Origin: Mikania micrantha
Taxonomy: Eukaryota > Streptophyta > Magnoliopsida > Asterales > Asteraceae
Length of the DNA: 64,000 bases
Assembly: GCA_009363875.1 (NCBI GenBank)
Contig: CM018695.1
Span: 44,307,150-44,371,149 of the forward strand
Direction: 5' to 3'
Notes under the pieces: model-generated
What the model saw: the letters and a program-made list of their open reading frames with translations, nothing else
Told to the model about the DNA's origin: nothing
The model's database searches: none
Made by a program: the position numbers and the translations under genes
Part shown: positions 24,201 through 32,796 of the stretch, piece by piece
Layout of the letters: each line of letters begins with the position of its first letter
Numbering within the stretch: position 1 is the first letter of the stretch

Positions 24201-25824
24201 CCTTGATGCACGATACAATCTTCAATCCGCGGCATGGTTTTTCACCGTAGACTATCATCGTTTCGCCGGACGGTAAGGGAATTCGAATAAGTTTCTCAGA
24301 GCATACGATTTCAGCATTGTTTTTGGATAACCAATCCATTCCTACTACAACTTCGAAGCTTCCGAGAGTCATAGGAATGAGATCGATGGAAAAGAGATGG
24401 TCATTTAATCTTAATTCACAACCATGGATAATAGAATCTACAACTATAGTCTTACCATTCGCTACTTCTACTGTATAGGGAGCAGTAAGTATAGATAGTT
24501 GCATATTAAGCAAAGAAGCAGTATGAGCAGAGATAAAGCTTTTATCAGCACCAGTATCGAATATGATAGAAACGTAATGATCATTGATAAGAAATGTACC
24601 CGTGATGACTGCCGGATCCTCACGTGCTTCAGCAGTTCCAATAACAAAAGCACGTGCAGCAGCAGTGTTGTTGTTGAGTTTTGGACACTGATTTCTGAAG
24701 TGTCCCTCTGCCCCACAATTATAGCAGGCTCTTCCACCTGTAGCAGTAGTGGTTGCAGTTGTTGTAGCAGCAAGATGAGCAGATCGGCATGTAGCCGCCA
24801 AGTGTCCCATACGCCCACATTTGAGACACTTTCTGCATGGAGTGTTGGGTAGATGATGATACTGGCATTTGGTGCAAAGTGGAAACGGGCCAGTGTAAGG
24901 CTTTCTGACATTAGCAGGTTGTGGCATAGCAGTGATAGGTGTGGCATGAGTAGGTGCAGCCGCAGTCAACGCTGCAAAGTTCTTGATTGTCTTTTGCTTT
25001 TTCCTCTTGGGATGGTGCTGTTCAGGCTTCTTGCCTTCTTCAATCTGTGCTCTCTTAAATCCCTTTCGGGTGAGCACTCCAGACTTCACATACTCTTCAG
25101 TAAGAGTAGCACCAAGTTGAATCGCCGCCTCTAGAGTAGTAGGGTTATTACCCATGACAGTCCCTCTAACTACCAGAGGTAAGCCTTCAATATATTTCTC
25201 TATCCTGCGGGATAGAGGAGTAACCAAATGGGGTACCAGAATGCACAACTCATGGAATCGAGTTGTATACTTTGCGTTCTCTCCACTATCTTGCACCAGA
25301 TTCCACATCTCTACCTCGAGTTTCTTCAGTTCATGACGTGGACAAAACTTTTCCACGAGTAAGTTCTTGAAACCGTCCCACGGTAAGGCTAATGCAACTT
25401 CACGTCCTCTGGTGTTCTTCTCAGAATTCCACCAAGTGAGTGCGCCCTTATGAAAAGCGCTTGAGGCCATCTTGACCTTCAGATTTTCAGGACATCCAGT
25501 GAAGTCGAGAGTGTCTTCAATGCTTTCCAGCCATTGCAGTAGGCCGGTAGCTCCCTCGGTACCAGAGTACTTAGGAGGCTTAGCATCGTTGAACTGCTTG
25601 AAAGTAAAGTTAGCAGTTCCAGCGTTAGTGGCATTTGAATTGTGTGCGGAATCACTGGTACTTCCCCGAAGATTCTGGGTAATATCAGTGACCATACCAG
25701 GGATTACTTCCCTCATATGAACAGCGATAGCTCGAGCAATCTTGTTGATCTCATCGTCGTTGCCACTTGTTGAACCCCCTCCGTTAGGATCACGTCGGGG
25801 AGGCATTCTACGAATAGAAGGCAC
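21280..25824 (-). CDS. gag-pol: Intact Gag-Pol polyprotein, Tekay-type chromovirus
   Basis: This is one open frame of 1,514 residues, full length for the family. Gag fills about residues 1-390 and has two zinc-knuckle regions (CLKCGRMGHLAATC near 335, CYNCGAEGHFRNQC near 365). Protease follows with FDTGADKSF near 421. RT has FIDDILIYS near 760. RNase H has DASNLGLGCVL near 905. Integrase has the HHCC finger (about 1108-1145) and catalytic D (SMDFI), D (SDRDSRF) and E (GQSERT) at about 1165-1260. A chromodomain-like tail (about 1468-1511, VRWEGKRGAEFTWERE) is the mark of chromoviruses and is thought to guide insertion to certain chromatin. No stop or missing catalytic residue is visible, so it may still be active. 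The start could also be the Met at residue 7. Confidence 0.95.
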   Translation of the reverse strand: MPSIRRMPPRRDPNGGGSTSGNDDEINKIARAIAVHMREVIPGMVTDITQNLRGSTSDSAHNSNATNAGTANFTFKQFNDAKPPKYSGTEGATGLLQWLESIEDTLDFTGCPENLKVKMASSAFHKGALTWWNSEKNTRGREVALALPWDGFKNLLVEKFCPRHELKKLEVEMWNLVQDSGENAKYTTRFHELCILVPHLVTPLSRRIEKYIEGLPLVVRGTVMGNNPTTLEAAIQLGATLTEEYVKSGVLTRKGFKRAQIEEGKKPEQHHPKRKKQKTIKNFAALTAAAPTHATPITAMPQPANVRKPYTGPFPLCTKCQYHHLPNTPCRKCLKCGRMGHLAATCRSAHLAATTTATTTATGGRACYNCGAEGHFRNQCPKLNNNTAAARAFVIGTAEAREDPAVITGTFLINDHYVSIIFDTGADKSFISAHTASLLNMQLSILTAPYTVEVANGKTIVVDSIIHGCELRLNDHLFSIDLIPMTLGSFEVVVGMDWLSKNNAEIVCSEKLIRIPLPSGETMIVYGEKPCRGLKIVSCIKARKYLKKKYFAFLAHVVEKKPEKKAVGDVPVIKEYPDVFPEDLPGLPPVRQLEFRIDLVPGANPVAKSPYRLAPYEMQELSSQLQELLDKGFIRPSFSPWGAPVLFVKKKDGSFRMCIDYRELNKLTIKNRYPLPRIDDLFDQLQGATCFSKIDLRSGYHQLRVNDEDIPKTAFRTRYGHYEFVVMPFGLTSAPAVFMDLMNRVCRPYLDQFVIVFIDDILIYSKSEQEHEDHLRKVLELLRTERLYAKFSKCEFWLKEVHFLGHVINRDGIHVDPAKIEAIKNWTTPSTPTEIRSFLGLAGYYRRFIANFSKIALPLTTLTQKSQAFIWGQKQEDAFQLLKQKLCNSPILSLPEGSDDFIVYCDASNLGLGCVLMQRDKVIAYASRQLKVHEKNYTTHDLELGAVVFALKIWRHYLYGTKCVIYTDHKSLQHILNQKELNMRQRRWVELLTDYDCEIRYHPGKANVVADALSRKEPVKPIRVRAMEINTQPNLKDLIRIAQQQVVTDNQLKTDLDCGIEKKLETRSDGVLYLNGRIWIPKSEELRTLICVEAHKSRYSVHPGADKMYQDLRTSYWWPGMKKDIALYVGKCLTCSKVKAEHQKPSGLLQQPEIPQWKWEQISMDFITKLPRTPRGYDSIWVIVDRLTKSAHFLPIREDYKMEKLSTLYINEIIARHGTPTSIISDRDSRFTSRFWQSLQKALGTRVNLSTAYHPQTDGQSERTIQTLEDMLRSCVIDFRGSWDTHLPLIEFSYNNSYHTSIQCAPFEALYGRKCRSPVCWTEIGDSQVVGPELIQETSDKITIIQSRLKAARDRQKSYADRRRKPLEFQVGDRVLLKVSPWKGVVRFGKKGKLAPRYVGPFEILERIGPVAYKLKLPVELSNVHDTFHVSNLKKCLADHDVQIPLEDIQIQNNMQFIERPVEIMDHGVKKLKRCRIPIVKVRWEGKRGAEFTWEREDQMKLKYPHLFTVSSAS

Positions 25825-27602
25825 AAGCGGGTCAGTAATGAGGAAGGATACAATTGAATTTTCATGATAAGGTCAGTAATATATCCATACTACTAGTATT
25901 ATCATTCAATTGTAATATGATCCAGTACACGTATAAGTTATCAACTTATTTGCATACTTATCATGTGAATATGTACGATGTCCCATGATCTCTCCACCAA
26001 ACCTACACACTGACACTTTCCCGATATACCGAAAATAGTTTATATATAGGGCTCACTCTCGTTGCCCACCACCGTTTCGATATACCACGATCATGCCCTT
26101 GCTAGCATTTGGCAACACGTTTGTACTTGGTTCCCAAGTGTGTTCCATTGATTAAGAATCTCATGATCTTTGATCAACTTGAACTATGATTGATTCCATG
26201 ATTGAACTATGATTATGTTATGCGTGCACCTACTAACAGTTGTTAACATGTAGAACTAAATCATACGTGTGTTCTACACTTTCCTGTTAACTTATGTCAG
26301 TAAGTACTAATGATGTAATCACTTAAGAATTTCACTTAAGGTTTACATTGAAAATGTTCACAACTTGATTGATTCACCATAATGTTTGGTTCATCCAAGT
26401 TTGAATTGCACTATGATTTGATTCACCAATGATTGTTTCCCAAATGTTTGTATCCCATGTGTTTGACTAATGTTCCATGTTTCCAGTTGATCCCGAATCC
26501 TCGCTCCAAATACAAACGCCGGATCCCCCCTAACATACTGAAATAAGCTTATATATAGGGTAAGTTCTCACCGACCCACCACTTACCTCAACACATCAGC
26601 GTTAATCCGTCGTCTATATTTGGGGCTAAGATTCCAACTGTTGATTGATTATGATTGTTTCATGATTGCCTCTTGTTCTGTGACTATGATAATGATTATG
26701 TAAACCATGGTTCTTAATTTACTCGAAATTAAAACCTTAGGTTTTAGCATGTGTGTCCTAGGTTAATTAACCTAGGTTCTCAATACCTACAGTATCGAGT
26801 ATAATGATCTCTTGTGAGAACTTCAACTAAAGAATACTGTTACACAGATTCTAAGTTATAAAGTTCCTATGAAAATGAACACCTGATAATGATAACAATG
26901 ATAACAATGACAAGGATTCCAACTCAAGATTCTAAATTAATAGTTCTTGACCTTTGAATTCCTATAATGAGCATGACAAGGATTTCAAATCAAGACTCTA
27001 AATTAATAGATCTTGACATTTGAATTCCTATAATGAATATGACAAGGATTTCAAATCAAGACTCTAAATTAATAGATCTTGACATTTGAATTCCTATAAT
27101 GAATATGACAAGGACTTCAAATCAAGACTCTAAATTAATAGATCTTGACATTTGAATTCCTATAATGAATATGACAAGGACTTTAGATCAAAGATACCAA
27201 TCTTTGCCTCTAAATCCTATACTGAATATGACAAGAAATTCATATCAAAGATACTGAAAATACAGATCTTTGCCTCCGAATTTCTATAATGATCTCTGTG
27301 TGAGAATTTCAGATCAAGGATACTAAGAATACAGATCCTTGCCTCTGAAATCCTTAAATGCATATGTGTGAGAATTTAATCCGGTTTCTAAAATTATAGA
27401 AGTCCGATTCAAATTCTTTGACTCAAGATCTAATCTTAGAAAAATGTCCCTAAGATCTTTCAAGCTTATTGTAGACTTAATGCTCACTTAAGTTACTTAG
27501 ATCCTAAGTATCCTCAAGCCTATAGCACTTAGTCCTATTGGGTAGCTTAGGTTATAGTCTAGGTCATTAAACATTGGGTTTTTCCTAGTTCTCTACAACC
27601 TT
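25825..27602 (-). other. Long leader of the Tekay-like element, with U3-like modules
   Basis: No gene is visible in the 1.8 kb between PBS and gag. Two modules, at about 26030-26090 and 26540-26590, resemble a block in the LTR at 21010-21070: TATATATAGGG followed by CTCACTCTCG-like and CCCACCAC sequence. On the element's strand each gives CCCTATATATA, a possible TATA element. The right third holds 66-bp tandem repeats. Confidence 0.6.
26907..27360 (-). repeat. ~66-bp tandem repeats in the leader, about seven units
   Basis: Units start at 26907, 26973, 27039, 27105 and 27171, exactly 66 bp apart. Two or three more diverged units follow at 27228 and about 27294. Each opens with ATGACAAGGA and closes with TCCTATAATGAAT. 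The middle units are nearly identical, so the array is being homogenised or grew recently. Confidence 0.85.
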
Positions 27603-27615
27603 GGCTCTGATACCA
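27603..27615 (-). other. Primer binding site of the Tekay-like element
   Basis: The minus strand reads TGGTATCAGAGCC, the initiator tRNA-Met site, three bases after the end of the 5' LTR. Confidence 0.9.
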
Positions 27616-27618
27616 ACC

Positions 27619-30600
27619 TGTCACACCCCTGCGCCGCGTGCGGAATCCACGGCGCGGTGACGTATGAACAGTTGAATCATGCACAAGTATTGAATAAGAA
27701 CAACCACAATGGATTACTATGTTTCATAATGTTTAGACAGTTGTTTTGTTTACAGACAATCTATCTACCAAAAGAAAGACAACTACAGACCCAAAATATA
27801 GTTTACAAAATAAGACTTCAAACAAGACAAGTAAACAATTAGGATTTAGTGTGTTTCTAATCCATCCTAGCATGTTTCTTCATCTTGTTCTATCTTAGTA
27901 TGGTCTCCTTAGTTGTCTCTGAGAATGTCTTAAACCTGATTACCTGAAACACGTGAAAAGTAACTGTCAACTACAGACGTAGTTGGTGAGAACAATAGGT
28001 TTAAACATTTGTAAACATGAGTGTATGATATAAGGCATAGGTAAGTTAAAGCATCATAAGATTCACACGGATGAGCTGCAACCCAAACTAACATCAAGTA
28101 AGAAAATGAGTGTAAACAGTCCAATCACTGTTCGCACGAAAGCCAACATATAATATCAAGTCCCAAAACACGTTTGGAGTTAGATAATACATCAGCAGTT
28201 TTGATAACCATATGACACCAGACCTGCAGTTGGCTTTTAAAAACAAATTTAAAAGCCAACTCCATCCTGGATAAGAAAACAATGACACCAGACCTACAGT
28301 TAGCTTTTAAAACAAATTTAAAAGCTAACTCCATCCTGGATAAGAAACAATGTGTCCGCTTTCCCTTGTTGTGATCACCCAGTACTAACGCTAATGAATA
28401 TGATACTTGATGCTTTTACAAGTTTGTTTACAACAATAGACACCATGTTTTCTGAATCTTACTTTAACCGGATGTGTTAATGCCTTATTTGATAACATGA
28501 ATTGAAAACCTGGATTTAACTCCACGAATTAAATCCTTTGTTTTGAATACCATGAATTGAACCACTTGATTTGAATACCATGTTTTGAACCATCTGATTT
28601 GAATACCATGATGTGAACCACTTGATTTGAATACCATGTTTTGAACCACTTGATTTGAATACCATGTTGTGTACCACTTGATTTGAACACCATAAAATAG
28701 TGACCTTGTGTAACAACAAGGTTTATAACAAAAGAGTTTATAAAATCATTTATTTAAAAGTGTTTATCCTTCATAAATACATTTGAGTAAAATCTGTTAC
28801 AAAACAGTTTAAAGATCCCTTATAAAACCTTTTTAGTGAAAAGAGTTTAGTAATTGATAAGTCCTTTAAAACAGTTGATGAATTCCCAGGATTCGTACAA
28901 TGAATCCCATAGTGTTTATAAGCATACACACACCTTGTGTAATGAAATATGATTGTAAACGATTGTTTTGATCACGTGTTCCACCCCAAAACAGTTATAA
29001 AAACAGTAAAAGAGGGGCTAAAGTTCTCACCTGTCTGCAGTAGACTCTGAACTAAAACAGATAGCAAGTAGCAAACAGGACTTATAATTGCTTCCTATAA
29101 CATTGTAATCATACATAAGATATAGGATTTATAGTTGTATAGACTTTGATTCATTGATTGACTTGTGTTCTCATGATTAAGATTGTTGTGAAACTTGAAA
29201 GTTATGATTTGAATCACTTGATTGATCATGGGTCCAAGAAACGAATGTGAAATGATCCTTGTGTTCAAACTTTTTGGTACACATCACATGTGTTTGAGAA
29301 AGTGATTAACCTTTGATAAACATGAAATGTATGAATATGTGTAAGTGTTTTAGACTCTTGTGTTTATGAATTGATCTCATTATTAGTTTAGGTTAATCTT
29401 AACCCAACTAAGTCAATTCATAGACATTGCATTGTAGACCACCACATGGGCCATTTAAGTTAATGATGGCCCAATTGGAGGTGGTGTTGGGCCAAACAAG
29501 GTGTAAGTAGATCATGTAAAGTTCCATTGTGATATTGGCCAACTAAAGATCCTCATGGTCAAACTAGCTCAATCGTGCTTGATTTAAACCTATGGACCAT
29601 GTTGCTAACGGAATTTGGGCCTTGTTGCATTGAATTGGGCCGGATGGTATTGAATTGGGCTACATGTAATTGGGTTGGGCCGAAAAGTTTATGGATTGAC
29701 AATCATGGGCAGCGAACCTTGTTCCACTTCCTCCTAAGGTTCGGCTGAAGTTGTTCAAGGCCCAATGGTTCGTTGTATGGCTACTAAGGTTCGTGATCTT
29801 ACGAGCTTTGGCTCATGTGGGTTCGTTTCTCATGAGAAAACATCAAGGTTCGGTCAAAGAACCTTACAAGGTTCGGTTGACATAGCTTCTGCCACACGAG
29901 TTAGGGTTCGCCAAGATGCATAAGGGTTCGCTGCATGTTGATAAAGGCTCGTGAAAGCAAAGGTTCGTGATGATGGTTATGGGTTCGTGAACAAGATGAC
30001 CTCATGCAGGTTCGCTAGTGAATCAGGGTTCGTCGACCATAACCATCAGAAGGGTTCGGCTGCTCATGTCACATGAAGGTTCGGCTCAAATGAAGACTTC
30101 GGCCCTAAGTTCCAATGGTTCGGCAATAATCAACGAACCATGCAGGGTTCGTCTTCCTATGGTTCGGCATAGGAGGGTTCGTGGGCGGCATGAAGGCTCG
30201 GTACAGGCTCGTGAGGATCTTCTGGGTTCGGCTAGTCGGGTAACGAACCATGTGGGTGTATTAGGGTTCGCCTCTCACGAATGGTTCGGCCGAAGAACCC
30301 TAACAGGTTCGTTCCATTGCTGTGGTTGCTGAACCCTCGCGAACCTGTTACCTGCATCATCACCATCTTCGAATCTTTGGATCCAGACCACGATCTAAGC
30401 TATATTATCATCAAAAACTGTTGCTATAGGTGCGGAAATGGATTTGGATTGCTAGATCCAGCCGAGTGTTTGGTTTAAACAAAAATACACATGAAAACCC
30501 TAATTTTTCAGCCCTTACACTCGATCATACCTCGTTTTTGGCCGGATAAATCTGCGAAATTCTTGTACTTTCTGATAGAAGATGTTGAGAGCTTCGAGTG

Positions 30601-31388
30601 GACACCAAGAACGACGAAATCCGTTGAGAAACGAAGAGGATACGCGCGTTTGAAGGTCGGTTTTCTAGAGAGAGAGAGGGTAGACGGGATTTCTAGAGAG
30701 AGAAGTGGTTGTTGGGGAATTAAATGAGAAAATGACCCTCTTTAGGGCTTTTATAGTCCGGGTGGTATTCGGGTTCGTTTCGGTCGCTCGGTTCGCGTTT
30801 CCGGAACGTAGCGCGTATTTTACGCGAATTTAAATTACAAGAGTTGTTAAACTCAAATAAATGATGTGTTTCAAAATTGTAAAAATATAAAATAATTAAT
30901 ATAATTATTTTTACTCTTCGTGTGTTGCCAGACCGTTAAACATTCACAATTACGTGTATACCCGCAATCGCGTACGTTTTCAGATCGTATTAATTATTTA
31001 AAGTCGTTTAATCGTAATTATAAGTTCAACATTCGTATTATTATGGATCGTCACCCATAACTATACTCAGTCTCGCTTACGTATTACGATTCTTGTGAAT
31101 TAATTGTCATAATATTCGTCTTGACACTACGCACCAACACTATCCTGTTACACCGAACGCAGTATATATATAGGGCTCACTCTCGCTGCCCACCACTGTT
31201 TCGATATAACACAATACTGTTCTTGCCTAGTGAACTCGACTGTAAATAAATAATACATACTTGTTAAATGATAAAGATTCTAACACACAAGCACATAATG
31301 ACACATGATTCACATTGACTGACTGAACATGGATACACACTGTTCTAACATTGTTCACTACTACATGACTAAATGTACAAATGTTACA
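27619..31388 (-). repeat. 5' LTR of the Tekay-like element
   Basis: It is a 3,770-bp copy of 17477-21246 with about 20 single-base differences and no net length change. Its TATA box at 30749-30755 puts the expected start of transcription near 30720, so U3 is about 670 bp and the rest, about 3.1 kb, is R and U5. The hairpin pair, the 28-bp repeats and the GGTTCG block are all present. Confidence 0.93.
30749..30755 (-). promoter_or_regulatory. TATA box in the Tekay-like 5' LTR
   Basis: TATAAAA on the minus strand is followed by a pyrimidine-rich leader containing CTCTCTCTAGAAA. This is the promoter expected to make the genomic RNA of the intact element. Confidence 0.65.
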
Positions 31389-32283
31389 TCAAGTATACTT
31401 CAGCTGAGGATGAACTACCTACCTTCACTGATCTTTTCGGTCAACACCCTGAGGAGGAGTTGAAAAGGAAGGTTGAAGAAAAGGTCAGAGTAGTGAGTCT
31501 TCAGCAGAAGACATTCAGAAACGAAAAGAGGAATGCGAAGCTTATTGGAAAGTGTTAAAGAAGGAAAGTGTTGCTACAATGCTAGCTTCACACACCAAAG
31601 TTTACATGACTAAGGGATACAGATCTGAAGGTCAAATTCTAAGCTGGGCATACTTTCATGATTTGAACTGCTATGCAGTCAAAAGAGAGCGAGGAATACA
31701 GTACTTCTGATACCCCCATGACTTCAAAACTTTGCCAGAATTTAAAGTAAACCAACTCGCACGTTTGAAGATGCTTTACAGTGGAGATTCGGGGATGTCT
31801 GCATGGTTCTCAAGACAAATTCAGTTTGAATATCGGAAGAAATGGATTAACTTTAAACCGCAGCAACCAGAGAGGTATTACCTACCGGAGATTGACGCTA
31901 ATACTCGCAAGCATAAAGTAATCCTAAAGTGGCTGCCTCTAAAGGTTATGAGGAAGATTCCATTGCGGAAGATGCCTCAGGACTTCTTGGACAGTTTCCG
32001 ATGGTGGTACTACGATGGGAGAACAGCTGAAGCAGTGATAGTGTTGTGCAAAGACAACAAATGGGACACGGTGCGCATATTTGATCCCATGTGGCTGACT
32101 AATCTGTCACACAACTATGTTAAAGCTCTATGCAGATGTCAGATATTCTTCGAAGTTGCAGATATGGAACAAGCCCTACAATTCATGAAAGTCATCCGGA
32201 TTTGCGTAGTGTTTGGGATTCATGCCGGCTCTGACTGGAAAGCTATTTCTGACAAGTATTTCAAGAAGGGTGCTGACAAGTAA
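31389..32283 (+). pseudogene. Sirevirus extra ORF, 3' part, broken
   Basis: This is the other half of the ORF interrupted at 17477. It opens with the duplicated CAAG and continues in frame (YTSAEDELPTFTDLF), shifts frame near 31500, meets a TGA at 31708 and then stays open to the TAA at 32281. The last 180 residues are well kept and rich in Trp and aromatic residues (FRWWYYDGRTAEAV, WDTVRIFDPMW). I do not recognise a known domain. The whole ORF would be about 1,100 codons. The stop lies 23 bp before the 3' LTR, the usual crowding at a retrotransposon's 3' end. Confidence 0.7.
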
Positions 32284-32306
32284 CGAACTAGGTCCAAGGA
32301 GGAGTA
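32284..32306 (+). other. Sirevirus polypurine tract
   Basis: The sequence AGGTCCAAGGAGGAGTA precedes the LTR start TGTTAGTGCA directly. Confidence 0.7.
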
Positions 32307-32796
32307 TGTTAGTGCACAGAAATGTCCCTAGTTCTATGTTTTGTATGATCTTATTGTACAAAATTTATCTTATTAATGAAGATCAATTATTCTATGTTGT
32401 TCTTTAATGTTTATTCAAGTTTATATGTGTTTGACCTTGATTGACTTTGATTATATATATCTTATAGACCCATTCGTGCGAATGACCCTAAGAATGAGGT
32501 CATTCGGGCGAATGAACGCCTAGCGAATGACTGGGTCGAACGAATGAGTCATCTGCATGACTCATTCGGTTGACCAAGCTCATTCGGCTGAGCCATTGGC
32601 CGAATGAGTGATTCGGCCACTCATTCGGCCGAATGAGTGCAGTCTATATATACTTCTGCAAACAAATTCAAACCAAACTTTTCCGAGCCTCCTCTCTTCC
32701 CAGAGCACTCCAGAGTCTTACCCTTAGGGTTTTGAGTGGTTCTTCCCTCTCTAACATCGATTCTCACCCCATGGTGTTCGATCTTGATCCAAACGT
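32307..32796 (+). repeat. Sirevirus 3' LTR, truncated
   Basis: It matches 5491-5930 with scattered substitutions and 48 extra bases (32663-32710) that the 5' copy lacks. It includes the CATTCGG palindromes and the TATA box at 32645-32652. At 32795 it stops matching, where an unrelated TGTAAC LTR begins. About 143 bp, the counterpart of 5931-6073, are missing. Confidence 0.88.

Larger units (their letters stand above)
17477..31388 (-). mobile_element. Complete, young Tekay-like Ty3/gypsy element
   Basis: Two LTRs of 3,770 bp (17477-21246 and 27619-31388) lie exactly 10,142 bp apart at both ends, so no net indel separates them. I counted about 20 substitutions between them by eye (about 0.5%). 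The element reads on the minus strand: 5' LTR at right, PBS at 27603-27615, a 1.8-kb leader, intact Gag-Pol, polypurine tract at 21247-21280 and 3' LTR at left. Flanks are ACAAG and TCAAG, a 5-bp target duplication with one change. Removing it joins the Sirevirus extra ORF in frame (…EDNK then YTSAED…), which confirms the borders. Confidence 0.92.
5491..32796 (+). mobile_element. Sirevirus-like Ty1/copia element with an extra ORF, decayed and split by a 13.9-kb insertion
   Basis: The order 5' LTR, PBS, gag with two zinc knuckles, protease, integrase, reverse transcriptase, RNase H identifies Ty1/copia. The long gag with coiled-coil-like stretches, the pol-to-LTR spacer and a large ORF after pol fit the Sirevirus lineage. 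Without the nested element at 17477-31388 it would be about 13.4 kb. Coding parts carry many stops and frameshifts, so it cannot make its proteins. The 3' LTR is cut short at 32796 by another LTR, so the right target duplication cannot be read; the left flank is TATGG. A second, truncated copy of the family lies at 58680-63066. Confidence 0.85.

Noticed and set aside
22992..25720. Many open frames on the plus strand opposite Gag-Pol
   Set aside because: They are shadows of the intact minus-strand polyprotein, without motifs of their own.
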